A DNA stretch of 7,788 nucleotides from assembly GCA_013695115.1 (NCBI GenBank), contig JACDBD010000297.1, positions 1 to 7,788 on the forward strand, in the 5' to 3' direction. The notes below the pieces were generated by a model that saw nothing but the letters and a program-made list of their open reading frames with translations, did not search any database and was not told where the DNA came from. The position numbers and the translations under genes are program-made. Of the stretch, positions 1-5,669 are shown piece after piece. Position 1 is the first letter of the stretch; each line of letters starts with the position of its first letter. The stretch is from Actinomycetota bacterium (GTDB lineage: Bacteria > Actinomycetota > Acidimicrobiia > IMCC26256 > JACDBD01).

Positions 1-65
1 GCATCCTCAACCCGGGCAAGCTCGGCCTCCCCGACCACTGGGGCGACCCCGCCTGGCCCGACTGA
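1..65 (+). CDS. C-terminal end of a probable FAD-linked oxidase (partial)
   Basis: Only the last 20 codons are present. They read from position 3 to a TGA at 63-65 and carry the segment ILNPGKLGLPDHWGDPAWPD. An I-L-N-P-G-K-L stretch close to the C-terminus is typical of FAD-linked oxidases of the GlcD / D-lactate dehydrogenase / alkyl-dihydroxyacetonephosphate synthase superfamily, where it closes the FAD-oxidase C-terminal domain. The stop lies 20 bases before the start of the FGGY kinase, so the two are probably co-transcribed. A glycerol-phosphate or ether-lipid-type oxidase would suit the neighbouring kinase and lipid methyltransferase, but the substrate cannot be read from 20 residues. 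The superfamily call is moderately safe and the exact enzyme is unknown. Confidence 0.6.
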   Translation, partial: ILNPGKLGLPDHWGDPAWPD

Positions 66-86
66 CCGAATGACCGAATGACCGAA
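63..86 (+). repeat. Three tandem copies of the octamer TGACCGAA at the kinase start
   Basis: Copies lie at 63-70, 71-78 and 79-86. The first copy supplies the TGA stop of the upstream gene. The repeat creates ATGs at 70 and 78, each opening a three-codon frame (ATGACCGAATGA, Met-Thr-Glu-stop), and the last copy runs into the kinase ATG at 86. The first mini-frame ends with an ATGA overlap at 78-81 and the second with an ATGA overlap at 86-89. No Shine-Dalgarno sequence is visible before the kinase, which is consistent with translation by coupling or re-initiation from upstream. The repeat is seen directly; the regulatory reading is inference. Confidence 0.85.
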
Positions 87-1534
87 TGATCCTCGTCGTC
101 GACGTGGGGACGTCGTCGGTGCGGGCCGCGCTCGTGCGCGACGATGCCACCGTCGCCCACGAGGAGCGGCGGCCGCTGCTGCCGGCGTCGCCGGCGCCGG
201 GACTGGTCGAGTTCGACGCCACCGCGATGGCCGCAACCGTGCTCGAGCTGGCCGGTGCCGCTCTCGCAGCCACCGGCACCGAGGATGTGGACGCGGTCGG
301 GATCGCCAACCAGCGCGGCTCCACCGTGGTCTGGGATCGTGCGACCGGCGAGCCGGTCGGACCGGGGATCGGCTGGCAGGACCTGCGCACGGTCGGGCGC
401 TGCCTGGAGCTGAAGTCCGCGGGCCTCCGCACCGGGCCCAACTACTCGGCCACCAAGCTGGAGCACCTCCTCGACATCGCCGACCCCGACCGCGGGCGCG
501 ACCTGGGCTTCGGCACGGTCGACAGCTGGGTGGCGTGGACGCTGACCCAGGGCGCGGTCCACGTCACCGACGCCACCAACGCCCTCATTACCGGGATGCT
601 CGATCCGGACGCCCACGAGTGGTCGGACACCGCGCTCGAGATCCTGCGGGTTCCGCCCCGCCTGCTGCCGAAGGTCGTCGATTCCAGTGGCATCGTCGGA
701 GACGCGTCGGCGCTCCCGGGCGCGCCCCCGATCGCGGGCATCGCCGGCGACCAGCAGGCGTCGCTGCTCGGCCAGGGCTGCGTGCACACCGGTGACGCCA
801 AAATCACCTTCGGCACCGGTGGCATGCTCGACCTCGTGCTCGACGCCCGTCCCGAGTTCGAGATGCAGGGACCGGCGGGCACGTTCCCGATCGTCTGCCG
901 GCGCGTCGGCGGCACCGACACCTGGGGCGTGGAGGCGGTGATGCTGTCGGCGGGCACCAACGTCGAGTGGCTACGCGACGACCTCGGGGTCATCACGACT
1001 GCGGCCGAGTCGCACGACGTCGCCGCCGGCTGCGAGAGCACCGGCGACGTTTGGTACGTGCCCGCCCTGCTCGGACTGGGCACGCCCGCGTGGGACTTCG
1101 GCGCCCGCGGCACCGTCCTCGGACTGACCCGCGGCACCGGCCGATCCGAACTCGTCCGGGCCGTGCTCGAGGGCGTCGCCCACCGCGCCGTCGACCTGGT
1201 CGAGGCGGCCGAGGCCGACTCCGGCATCGCCGTGCCCCACCTCCGGGCCGACGGTGGCATGACCGACAACCCCACGTTCGTGCAGCTGCTCGCGGACGCG
1301 AGCCGGCGCACCGTCGAGGTCTCGCCGGTGCGCGAGGCCACCGCCCTCGGCGCCGCGTTCCTCGCCGGCCTCGCCACCGGCGCCTGGGACAGCGAGGACG
1401 ACCTCGCCGGCACCTGGGCACCCCGGCAGCGCGTGGAACCCCGGCCCGGTCACGAGCTCGACCGTGACCGCTGGCGTGACGCCTGCCGGCGGGCCGAGCG
1501 CTGGATTCCCGAGCTCTCGGCCGTCGACTTCTGA
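86..1534 (+). CDS. FGGY-family carbohydrate kinase, glycerol kinase-like
   Basis: At 482 aa this is the usual length for ATP-dependent FGGY kinases, which phosphorylate glycerol or sugars in the cytoplasm. Visible blocks match glycerol kinase in order: phosphate-binding DVGTSSVRA (6-14), NQR (75-77), GWQD (96-99), FGTVDSW (142-148), TDATNA (161-166), GDQQASLLGQ (221-230) with catalytic-base Asp222, FGTGG (242-246), EWLRD (294-298), VPALLGLGTPAWD (325-337), ARGTVLGLTRGT (340-351), LRADGGM (386-392) and EATALGAAFLAGLA (417-430). However, Glu84 of E. coli GlpK is Gly78 here, the loop holding Tyr135 is shortened, and Phe270 aligns with Met247. Arg77, Trp97, Asp222 and Gln223 remain. The substrate may therefore differ from glycerol, so I withhold glpK. 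The ATG at 86 is chosen because the protein begins directly with the first kinase strand. The upstream oxidase and downstream lipid methyltransferase suggest glycerol or lipid metabolism. Confidence 0.9.
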   Translation: MILVVDVGTSSVRAALVRDDATVAHEERRPLLPASPAPGLVEFDATAMAATVLELAGAALAATGTEDVDAVGIANQRGSTVVWDRATGEPVGPGIGWQDLRTVGRCLELKSAGLRTGPNYSATKLEHLLDIADPDRGRDLGFGTVDSWVAWTLTQGAVHVTDATNALITGMLDPDAHEWSDTALEILRVPPRLLPKVVDSSGIVGDASALPGAPPIAGIAGDQQASLLGQGCVHTGDAKITFGTGGMLDLVLDARPEFEMQGPAGTFPIVCRRVGGTDTWGVEAVMLSAGTNVEWLRDDLGVITTAAESHDVAAGCESTGDVWYVPALLGLGTPAWDFGARGTVLGLTRGTGRSELVRAVLEGVAHRAVDLVEAAEADSGIAVPHLRADGGMTDNPTFVQLLADASRRTVEVSPVREATALGAAFLAGLATGAWDSEDDLAGTWAPRQRVEPRPGHELDRDRWRDACRRAERWIPELSAVDF

Positions 1535-1559
1535 CCCACCCAGCGGCAAGACTCGCGCC

Positions 1560-2813
1560 ATGGCACTCGCGGACCTTGTCCAGGACCTCCTCGGAACCGA
1601 CCTGCCGGTCGCGTTCTCGCTGTACGACGGCAGTCGTGTCGGCCCCGATCCCGCGCCGGCCACCATCGTGGTCGACTCCCCCAACGCCCTACGCCGCATC
1701 ATCACGGCGCCCGGTGAGCTCGGCTTCGGTCGCGCGTACGTCGCCGGCGACCTCGACGTCGAGGGTGACATCTACGCCGCCCTCAGGCTGCGCGACCAGC
1801 TGCCCGAGGTCAAGCTCCGGCCCCGGCAGTACGTCGCCGCGCTCCGGCTCGCGGGCGCGGGTGGGTTGAAGCCGCTCCCGCCGCCGAAGGAGGAGGCGCG
1901 CCTGCGCGGTCGGCGCCACTCGAAGGCGCGCGACGCCGCCGCGGTCTCACACCACTACGACGTCGCCAACGACTTCTACCGCATGGTCCTCGGCCCGTCG
2001 CTGACGTACTCGTGCGCGGTCTGGACCGACCCCGCCCACTCGCTCGAGGAGGCGCAGGCCAACAAGCACGAGCTGATCTGCCGCAAGCTCGCGCTCGAGC
2101 CGGGGATGCGACTCCTCGACATCGGGTGCGGATGGGGCGGAATGCTGCTGCACGCGGCCGAGCACCACGGCGTCCAGGCCGTCGGGGTCACGCTGTCGCA
2201 GCGACAGGCCGAGCTGGCCGAGAAGCGGGCCGCCGACGCCGGGCTCGGCGACAAGATCGAAGTTCGGTACCAGGACTACCGCGACGTCGACGACGGTCCC
2301 TACGATGCCATCAGCTCGATCGGCATGTTCGAGCACGTGGGCCTGTCACAGCTCCAGGTGTACTTCGAGCGCTGCTTCGAGCTGCTGCCGCCGGGCGGGC
2401 GGCTCCTGAACCACACCATCGGCCGGCCCGCGCACATGAAGGGCTCGACCGACGACCGCCAGTCGCGGTTCGACAAGCGGGGCTTCATCAACCGCTACGT
2501 GTTCCCCGACGGCGAGCTGCACGAGATGGGCACGGTCGTCTCCGCCATCCAGCAGGAGGGGTTCGAGGCGCGCCACATGGAGAGCCTGCGCGAGCACTAC
2601 GCGCTCACGCTGCGCCGGTGGGTCGCCAACCTCGAGGAGAACTGGGACGCGTGCGTGGCCGAGGCGGGCGTCGCCCGCGCTCGCATCTGGCGCCTCTACA
2701 TGGCGGCGTCGGCGGTCAACTTCGAGGCCAACCGCACCCAGGTCCACCACGTGCTGGCGGTGAAGCCCGCCGACGGACGGTCAGCGCTTCCGCTTCGGCC
2801 CCGGTTCGAATAG
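1560..2813 (+). CDS. Cyclopropane-fatty-acyl-phospholipid synthase-type SAM methyltransferase
   Basis: The 417-aa protein has a roughly 110-residue N-terminal lipid-binding-like domain, a short basic linker, and a class I SAM methyltransferase domain of the Cfa/mycolic acid methyltransferase type. The SAM motif LDIGCGWGG is at 186-194. Residues matching the E. coli Cfa active site are present: Cys152 (in TYSCA), Glu258 (in SIGMFEHVG), His285 and Ile287 (in NHTIG) and Tyr347. Such enzymes add a methylene bridge to the double bond of membrane phospholipid acyl chains. Related actinobacterial enzymes (TmsB/BfaB) instead make 10-methyl branched acids, and that alternative is open. The ATG at 1560 is preferred to an upstream in-frame GTG at 1464 because the longer form overlaps the kinase by 71 bases and adds a low-complexity Pro/Ser/Gly tail. 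The gap to the kinase is 25 bases, so they are probably co-transcribed. The ribosome binding site is weak. Confidence 0.93.
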   Translation: MALADLVQDLLGTDLPVAFSLYDGSRVGPDPAPATIVVDSPNALRRIITAPGELGFGRAYVAGDLDVEGDIYAALRLRDQLPEVKLRPRQYVAALRLAGAGGLKPLPPPKEEARLRGRRHSKARDAAAVSHHYDVANDFYRMVLGPSLTYSCAVWTDPAHSLEEAQANKHELICRKLALEPGMRLLDIGCGWGGMLLHAAEHHGVQAVGVTLSQRQAELAEKRAADAGLGDKIEVRYQDYRDVDDGPYDAISSIGMFEHVGLSQLQVYFERCFELLPPGGRLLNHTIGRPAHMKGSTDDRQSRFDKRGFINRYVFPDGELHEMGTVVSAIQQEGFEARHMESLREHYALTLRRWVANLEENWDACVAEAGVARARIWRLYMAASAVNFEANRTQVHHVLAVKPADGRSALPLRPRFE

Positions 2814-4031
2814 CTACCTGGCGTCGGCCTCGACCGTCAGCGTCGGCGGTTCGGGGAAGCGAGCGTCGAGCCAAGTCAGGATCTCGGCCAGCGCGGCTTC
2901 ACCTTCGGGTGTGAGCGCGCCGCGAGTGCGGTCGAAGTTGTGGTCGGCGCCGGGCACGATCGCGACCGTCGCGTCGACACCGGCGGCGGCGAGCGCGGCA
3001 CCGAAGGTGGTGGTTTGCTCAGGCGCGACGGTGCTGTCGGCGTCGCCGTGGAACAGCAATGCCGGTCCGCCGGCGGCGGCCGCGAGTGACACGGAATCGC
3101 TGAGGTCGTAGCAGGCCTGAATCGCGCGATCGCCGCTGCCGTCGGGCCCGCCGCAGTACTGCTCGGGGTCGGCGTGCGTACCGTCGTACATCCCGTAGAA
3201 GCCGATGAACGCGTTGACGATGTCGCTCGTCCCGTCGTCGTACAGGCCTTCGCCCGCGAACGACGCTTCGTCGCCGGCGGCATACGCCACGCCGCCGAGC
3301 GACGCGCCCGCGCCGAAGCCCTGCACGACGATGCGGTCGGGGTTGATCCCGAGCTCGGTCGCGTGTAGCCGCATGTATTGCACCGCGGCCTTGACGTCGC
3401 GCTCGGGAACGGGGAACACCGGCGGGGACGTGGTCGGCTTGAACAGGAAGTGGTCGATCGAGAGGGTGACGTACCCCTCCTCGGCGTAGGCCGTGGCCCA
3501 CGCCCGCATCTGGCGGCGGCTGCCGCGGGTGCCGTCACCGCCGTGCACGAGCACGATCGCGGTGGTGCGGTGGATGCCCGGCACGGACAGGTCGGCCTTG
3601 CGCGCCGGCGCGCCCTCGGGCGAGTACACGACGGTCTCGCGCGTGTCCTCGATCGGCTCGTCGGGCTCGGTGGTCGTGGTCGAGGAGGCTGTCGTGGTCG
3701 AGGAGGCTGTCGTGGTCGGGGTGCTGTCGGGGGAAGCGGCGGTCACGGGCGGCGGTGCCGTGGTCGGGGGGACGAGCGTCGGGAGGACGACCACGGTGCC
3801 GGGAGTGACGGTGGGGGTCGTGGCGGCGGTAGCAGGCGGGGCCGTCGTGGTCGTGGCCCGCGTCGTCGTCGGCGTCGTGGTGGTGGTCGACGTGGTGGAC
3901 GTCGCCGACGCCTTCTCCTTCCCGTCGCCGTCGCCCCCGCCGTCGCGCAGCGTGAGCGCGAGCCCGAGGATCCCGAGCGCGAGCACGATCACGATCAAAC
4001 CGGGGGCGAGCTTCCGCCAATCGAGGTTCAT
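2814..4031 (-). CDS. Membrane-anchored alpha/beta hydrolase (esterase/dienelactone hydrolase-like) with Thr-rich linker
   Basis: The 405-aa protein has a short cytoplasmic N-terminus, one hydrophobic segment at about 9-28 (a signal anchor, no lipobox Cys), a long Thr/Ser/Pro-rich linker (about 41-125), and then an extracytoplasmic alpha/beta hydrolase domain (about 130-395). The oxyanion strand ends in LVHGGDG (161-167). The Asp loop is HGDADS with Asp332, and the catalytic His is His364 in GADHNFD. The nucleophile elbow reads GFGAGASLGG (238-247): the expected Ser position is Gly240, although Ser244 forms a shifted G-x-S-x-G. Catalysis is thus uncertain and the protein may be a pseudo-enzyme. 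The ATG at 4031 is chosen because GAGG lies 8 bases upstream and the transmembrane segment follows at once; a longer in-frame start at 4109 would run through the upstream hairpin. The substrate is unknown. Its stop codon touches that of the convergent methyltransferase. Confidence 0.85.
   Translation of the reverse strand: MNLDWRKLAPGLIVIVLALGILGLALTLRDGGGDGDGKEKASATSTTSTTTTTPTTTRATTTTAPPATAATTPTVTPGTVVVLPTLVPPTTAPPPVTAASPDSTPTTTASSTTTASSTTTTEPDEPIEDTRETVVYSPEGAPARKADLSVPGIHRTTAIVLVHGGDGTRGSRRQMRAWATAYAEEGYVTLSIDHFLFKPTTSPPVFPVPERDVKAAVQYMRLHATELGINPDRIVVQGFGAGASLGGVAYAAGDEASFAGEGLYDDGTSDIVNAFIGFYGMYDGTHADPEQYCGGPDGSGDRAIQACYDLSDSVSLAAAAGGPALLFHGDADSTVAPEQTTTFGAALAAAGVDATVAIVPGADHNFDRTRGALTPEGEAALAEILTWLDARFPEPPTLTVEADAR
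3673..3718 (-). repeat. 18-bp tandem repeat in the Thr-rich linker of the hydrolase
   Basis: The 18-bp unit GTCGTGGTCGAGGAGGCT (+ strand) occurs at 3673-3690 and 3691-3708, with a further 10 bases at 3709-3718. On the coding strand each copy adds six residues of Ala-Ser-Ser-Thr-Thr-Thr type, so gain or loss of a copy keeps the frame. Together with nearby GTC/GTG-rich DNA this marks a length-variable spacer between the membrane anchor and the hydrolase domain. Confidence 0.9.
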
Positions 4032-4039
4032 CTCTATTG

Positions 4040-4043
4040 CCTC
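4040..4043 (-). promoter_or_regulatory. Ribosome binding site of the anchored hydrolase
   Basis: On the - strand GAGG lies 8 bases before the ATG at 4031. It is the sequence that decides this start over the longer in-frame alternative at 4109. Confidence 0.6.
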
Positions 4044-4100
4044 GCTCGCTGCGGGCCGGGCCATCCAGAAAGGGATTGGCCGGCCCGGGGGCGCTCGCTG
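4043..4100. repeat. Hairpin-forming inverted repeat bracketed by 9-bp direct repeats
   Basis: This sits in the 177-bp spacer (4032-4208) between the MOSC gene and the hydrolase. The core at 4052-4087 can fold into a 14-bp stem: CGGGCCGG pairs with CCGGCCCG, then CC with GG and ATCC with GGAT, with single-base bulges at 4060 and 4077 and a 6-base loop AGAAAG (4067-4072). The direct repeats CGCTCGCTG at 4043-4051 and 4092-4100 bracket the core. There is no T-run on either side, so it is not a classic intrinsic terminator. It lies in the presumed 5' leader of the hydrolase and covers the start of its Shine-Dalgarno region. It could be a leader structure or a small REP-like palindromic unit. The rest of the spacer (4101-4208) shows only a weak 5-bp stem at 4175-4190. 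Confidence 0.6.
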
Positions 4101-4208
4101 GGACGCCAAGTTCCTGCACCACGCATTGGCTGTGCCGCTCTCATCTCACCCATTCTCCCCCATCTGTCCCGTCAGCCCCCGCGCAGGGGCGGAGAGTCGT
4201 TGCCAGGC

Positions 4209-4673
4209 CTAGGGAGTCGGCGTGATGGCGTCGCCGGGGCGGAGCGTCCCGCCCTCGACGATGTCGGCCCGGAGGCCGCCCCGGTGGACGAGGGCCCGGG
4301 ACACACCCGGTCGCGTCAGCCCCGCCAGGTATGAGCAAGGGTCGGCGAGGCGGACGCCGCGCAGGACCACCTCACCCACCCGGAACGTCCGGCCGACGAG
4401 ATGGTTGAGCGGGACGCCCTCGGTGAGCAGGTTGCGGCGGGTCTCGTCGTCGGCGAGCTCGACGCCATCGGCGCGCACCGCCGCGATCGCCTCCCGCTCC
4501 ACCAAGGTGATCTCCCGACCCGTTCCCGGAGTCTGCGAGTGCTTCCCGTTCTTCTCGGCGTACCGGTCGCCGTCGAGCCCGACGCCCGCGACCGCCCGCG
4601 CCTCGTCGCGCGCCTCCATGGCCGCGCCCGCTTCGGACGTGGTGTAGATCGCCACGAGTCGCCCCTCGGACAC
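4209..4673 (-). CDS. MOSC domain-containing protein (YiiM-like)
   Basis: The 154-aa protein is almost entirely one MOSC domain, the fold shared with molybdenum cofactor sulfurase C-terminal regions and with YiiM/YcbX-type proteins. Recognisable segments are GVGLDGDRYA (30-39), REITLVEREAI (53-63), RRNLLTEGVPLN (79-90), the DPCSYL block with the family's conserved Cys113, and RGGLRADIVEGG (131-142) near the end. Stand-alone MOSC proteins act in the cytoplasm and are thought to handle sulfur or molybdenum cofactor; some E. coli members protect against N-hydroxylated base analogues. The exact substrate cannot be told. The start is a GTG at 4673: ATG triplets just upstream are out of frame and the domain begins directly after it. 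The gap to the gene upstream is 69 bases and to the hydrolase downstream 177 bases, so this may be its own unit. The Shine-Dalgarno match is weak. Confidence 0.88.
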   Translation of the reverse strand: MSEGRLVAIYTTSEAGAAMEARDEARAVAGVGLDGDRYAEKNGKHSQTPGTGREITLVEREAIAAVRADGVELADDETRRNLLTEGVPLNHLVGRTFRVGEVVLRGVRLADPCSYLAGLTRPGVSRALVHRGGLRADIVEGGTLRPGDAITPTP

Positions 4674-4728
4674 GCTCGCATCATGCCGCGCGTGCGGTGG
4701 GCCGTGCCTCAGCTTTCCGCGCGACCTT

Positions 4729-4766
4729 GTCGGTCGGTTCGTTCAGGTCTTGACGGGCCGACCGAC
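4729..4766 (-). terminator. Possible terminator hairpin at the end of the three-gene operon
   Basis: Perfect 9-bp arms GTCGGTCGG (4729-4737) and CCGACCGAC (4758-4766) are separated by 20 bases that contain the stop codon of the 308-aa gene (4743-4745). It lies where the operon should end, but the loop is long, no T-run follows, and the stem begins inside the coding region. A terminator or a 3'-end structure is possible; the call is weak. Confidence 0.3.
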
Positions 4767-5669
4767 CTGGTTCCACTCGCACCAGCCGGTGCCGGTCCCC
4801 TCGGATGTCGTGTAACGGCACAGGGCGCGGGGGAAGCGGGACGTGCGGCCGTCGGGCGCGAGCAGCGGGACGGGCGCGGCCGCCACGACCTCGACGTCGA
4901 CCTCGAGGTCGTGGTTGATCACGTAGCGCGCCGCGGTGGGGAGGTCGTCGTCACCGTGGTGCGTCTCGAGCAGCATCTGGGTCACTGGTTGCAACTCCTC
5001 GCCCAGCCGCCAAACGTACCCAGTGGCGACGTCCAGTTCGTCGGCCTTCACCACGTTGGCCGCGAATGTGTCGCCGATCTGGAAAGACGTCCAGTGCCAT
5101 CCCCACTGCCACCAGTCCCGCTCGCCCCACGAGTGGTCACGCTCCCCGCGCCCCTCGAACGGGATGCGGTCGCGTCCGATGAGCAGCTCGCCGTGCACGA
5201 CGCCGGCGTGCTCGTAGTGCGCGCCGGGATGGTCGTCCGGGTACGGGTAGTCGTACACCGGCGTGTACGACTCCCACTCGAGGTCGAGTCCGACGGGGAG
5301 CCGCTCGCCGATCTCGCCCCGGTAGGCGTCTCCGGGCGAGTCGAGGCGGACGCCGAAGGCCTCGAGGCCGAGGCCCCAGTGCTCCATCGGCGTCTCGCAC
5401 ACGCACTCGCCCCAGAGGCTGTCGGCCCGGATCTCGAGCGCGTCGCCGCGGGGCAGCGGGACTTCGTGGTCGCGCACGACGACGAGGCCGTGCTCGGGTG
5501 TCACCAGGTACGCCCAGTACCAGGCCAGCTGCTGGTTCGGGTACAGCCCGAGCCGCACGTACCCGCCGGTTCCGTCGTCGCGGGAGAAGTCGAAGTACCA
5601 CGACTCGTTGAAGTAGAGGCCGTCGTCGGGCTGGTGACGACCCTCGTCGGCGGGCGTGCTCACGATCAC
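4743..5669 (-). CDS. Lipocalin/hydratase-like protein of unknown function with RDHSWG motif
   Basis: The 308-aa protein has no signal peptide or membrane segment and is rich in Trp, Tyr, Asp and His. It opens with NESWYFDFSR (21-30) and GGYVRLGLYPN (35-45), has a long aromatic acidic middle (LEWESYTPVYDYPYPDDHP, 130-148), and carries a striking GRGERDHSWGERDWW motif at 173-187 followed by SFQIGDTFAANVV (195-207). This layout recalls the AttH/CrtC hydroxyneurosporene-synthase-like beta-barrel proteins and actinobacterial families of unknown function with the same motif (from memory DUF7064/DUF7065; number not verified). These folds suit binding or hydration of a lipid or terpenoid ligand, but no reaction can be assigned. 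The GTG at 5669 is chosen because it overlaps the upstream stop as GTGA and has GAAGG 7 bases upstream; a second GTG at 5663 is less well placed. It is the last gene of a three-gene coupled operon. Confidence 0.82.
   Translation of the reverse strand: MIVSTPADEGRHQPDDGLYFNESWYFDFSRDDGTGGYVRLGLYPNQQLAWYWAYLVTPEHGLVVVRDHEVPLPRGDALEIRADSLWGECVCETPMEHWGLGLEAFGVRLDSPGDAYRGEIGERLPVGLDLEWESYTPVYDYPYPDDHPGAHYEHAGVVHGELLIGRDRIPFEGRGERDHSWGERDWWQWGWHWTSFQIGDTFAANVVKADELDVATGYVWRLGEELQPVTQMLLETHHGDDDLPTAARYVINHDLEVDVEVVAAAPVPLLAPDGRTSRFPRALCRYTTSEGTGTGWCEWNQVGRPVKT

Noticed and set aside
1464..1559. Upstream extension of the methyltransferase to a GTG at 1464
   Set aside because: It would overlap the kinase and add a low-complexity tail before the normal family start at 1560.
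971..1771. - strand open frame of 266 codons under the kinase and methyltransferase
   Set aside because: It runs antisense across two well-supported genes and shows no domain.
2785..2861. Cgcttcc/ggaagcg inverted repeat around the convergent stops as a bidirectional terminator
   Set aside because: Arms are only 7 bp and 63 bases apart; too weak to call.
3661..3912. Repetitive GTCGTGGTC-type DNA considered as a CRISPR or satellite array
   Set aside because: The repeats are short, in frame and encode Thr/Ser; there are no spacers of constant length.
4032..4109. Longer start of the anchored hydrolase at 4109
   Set aside because: It would put 26 charged/Pro-rich residues before the membrane anchor and translate the hairpin; the ATG at 4031 has a proper Shine-Dalgarno.
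4175..4190. Short GCCCC/GGGGC stem after the MOSC gene as its terminator
   Set aside because: Only 5 bp with no T-run; expected often by chance in such GC-rich DNA.
3378..4334. Open + strand frame of 318 codons opposite the hydrolase linker
   Set aside because: Mostly Arg/Gly repeats produced by the antisense of the Thr-rich linker; not a gene.
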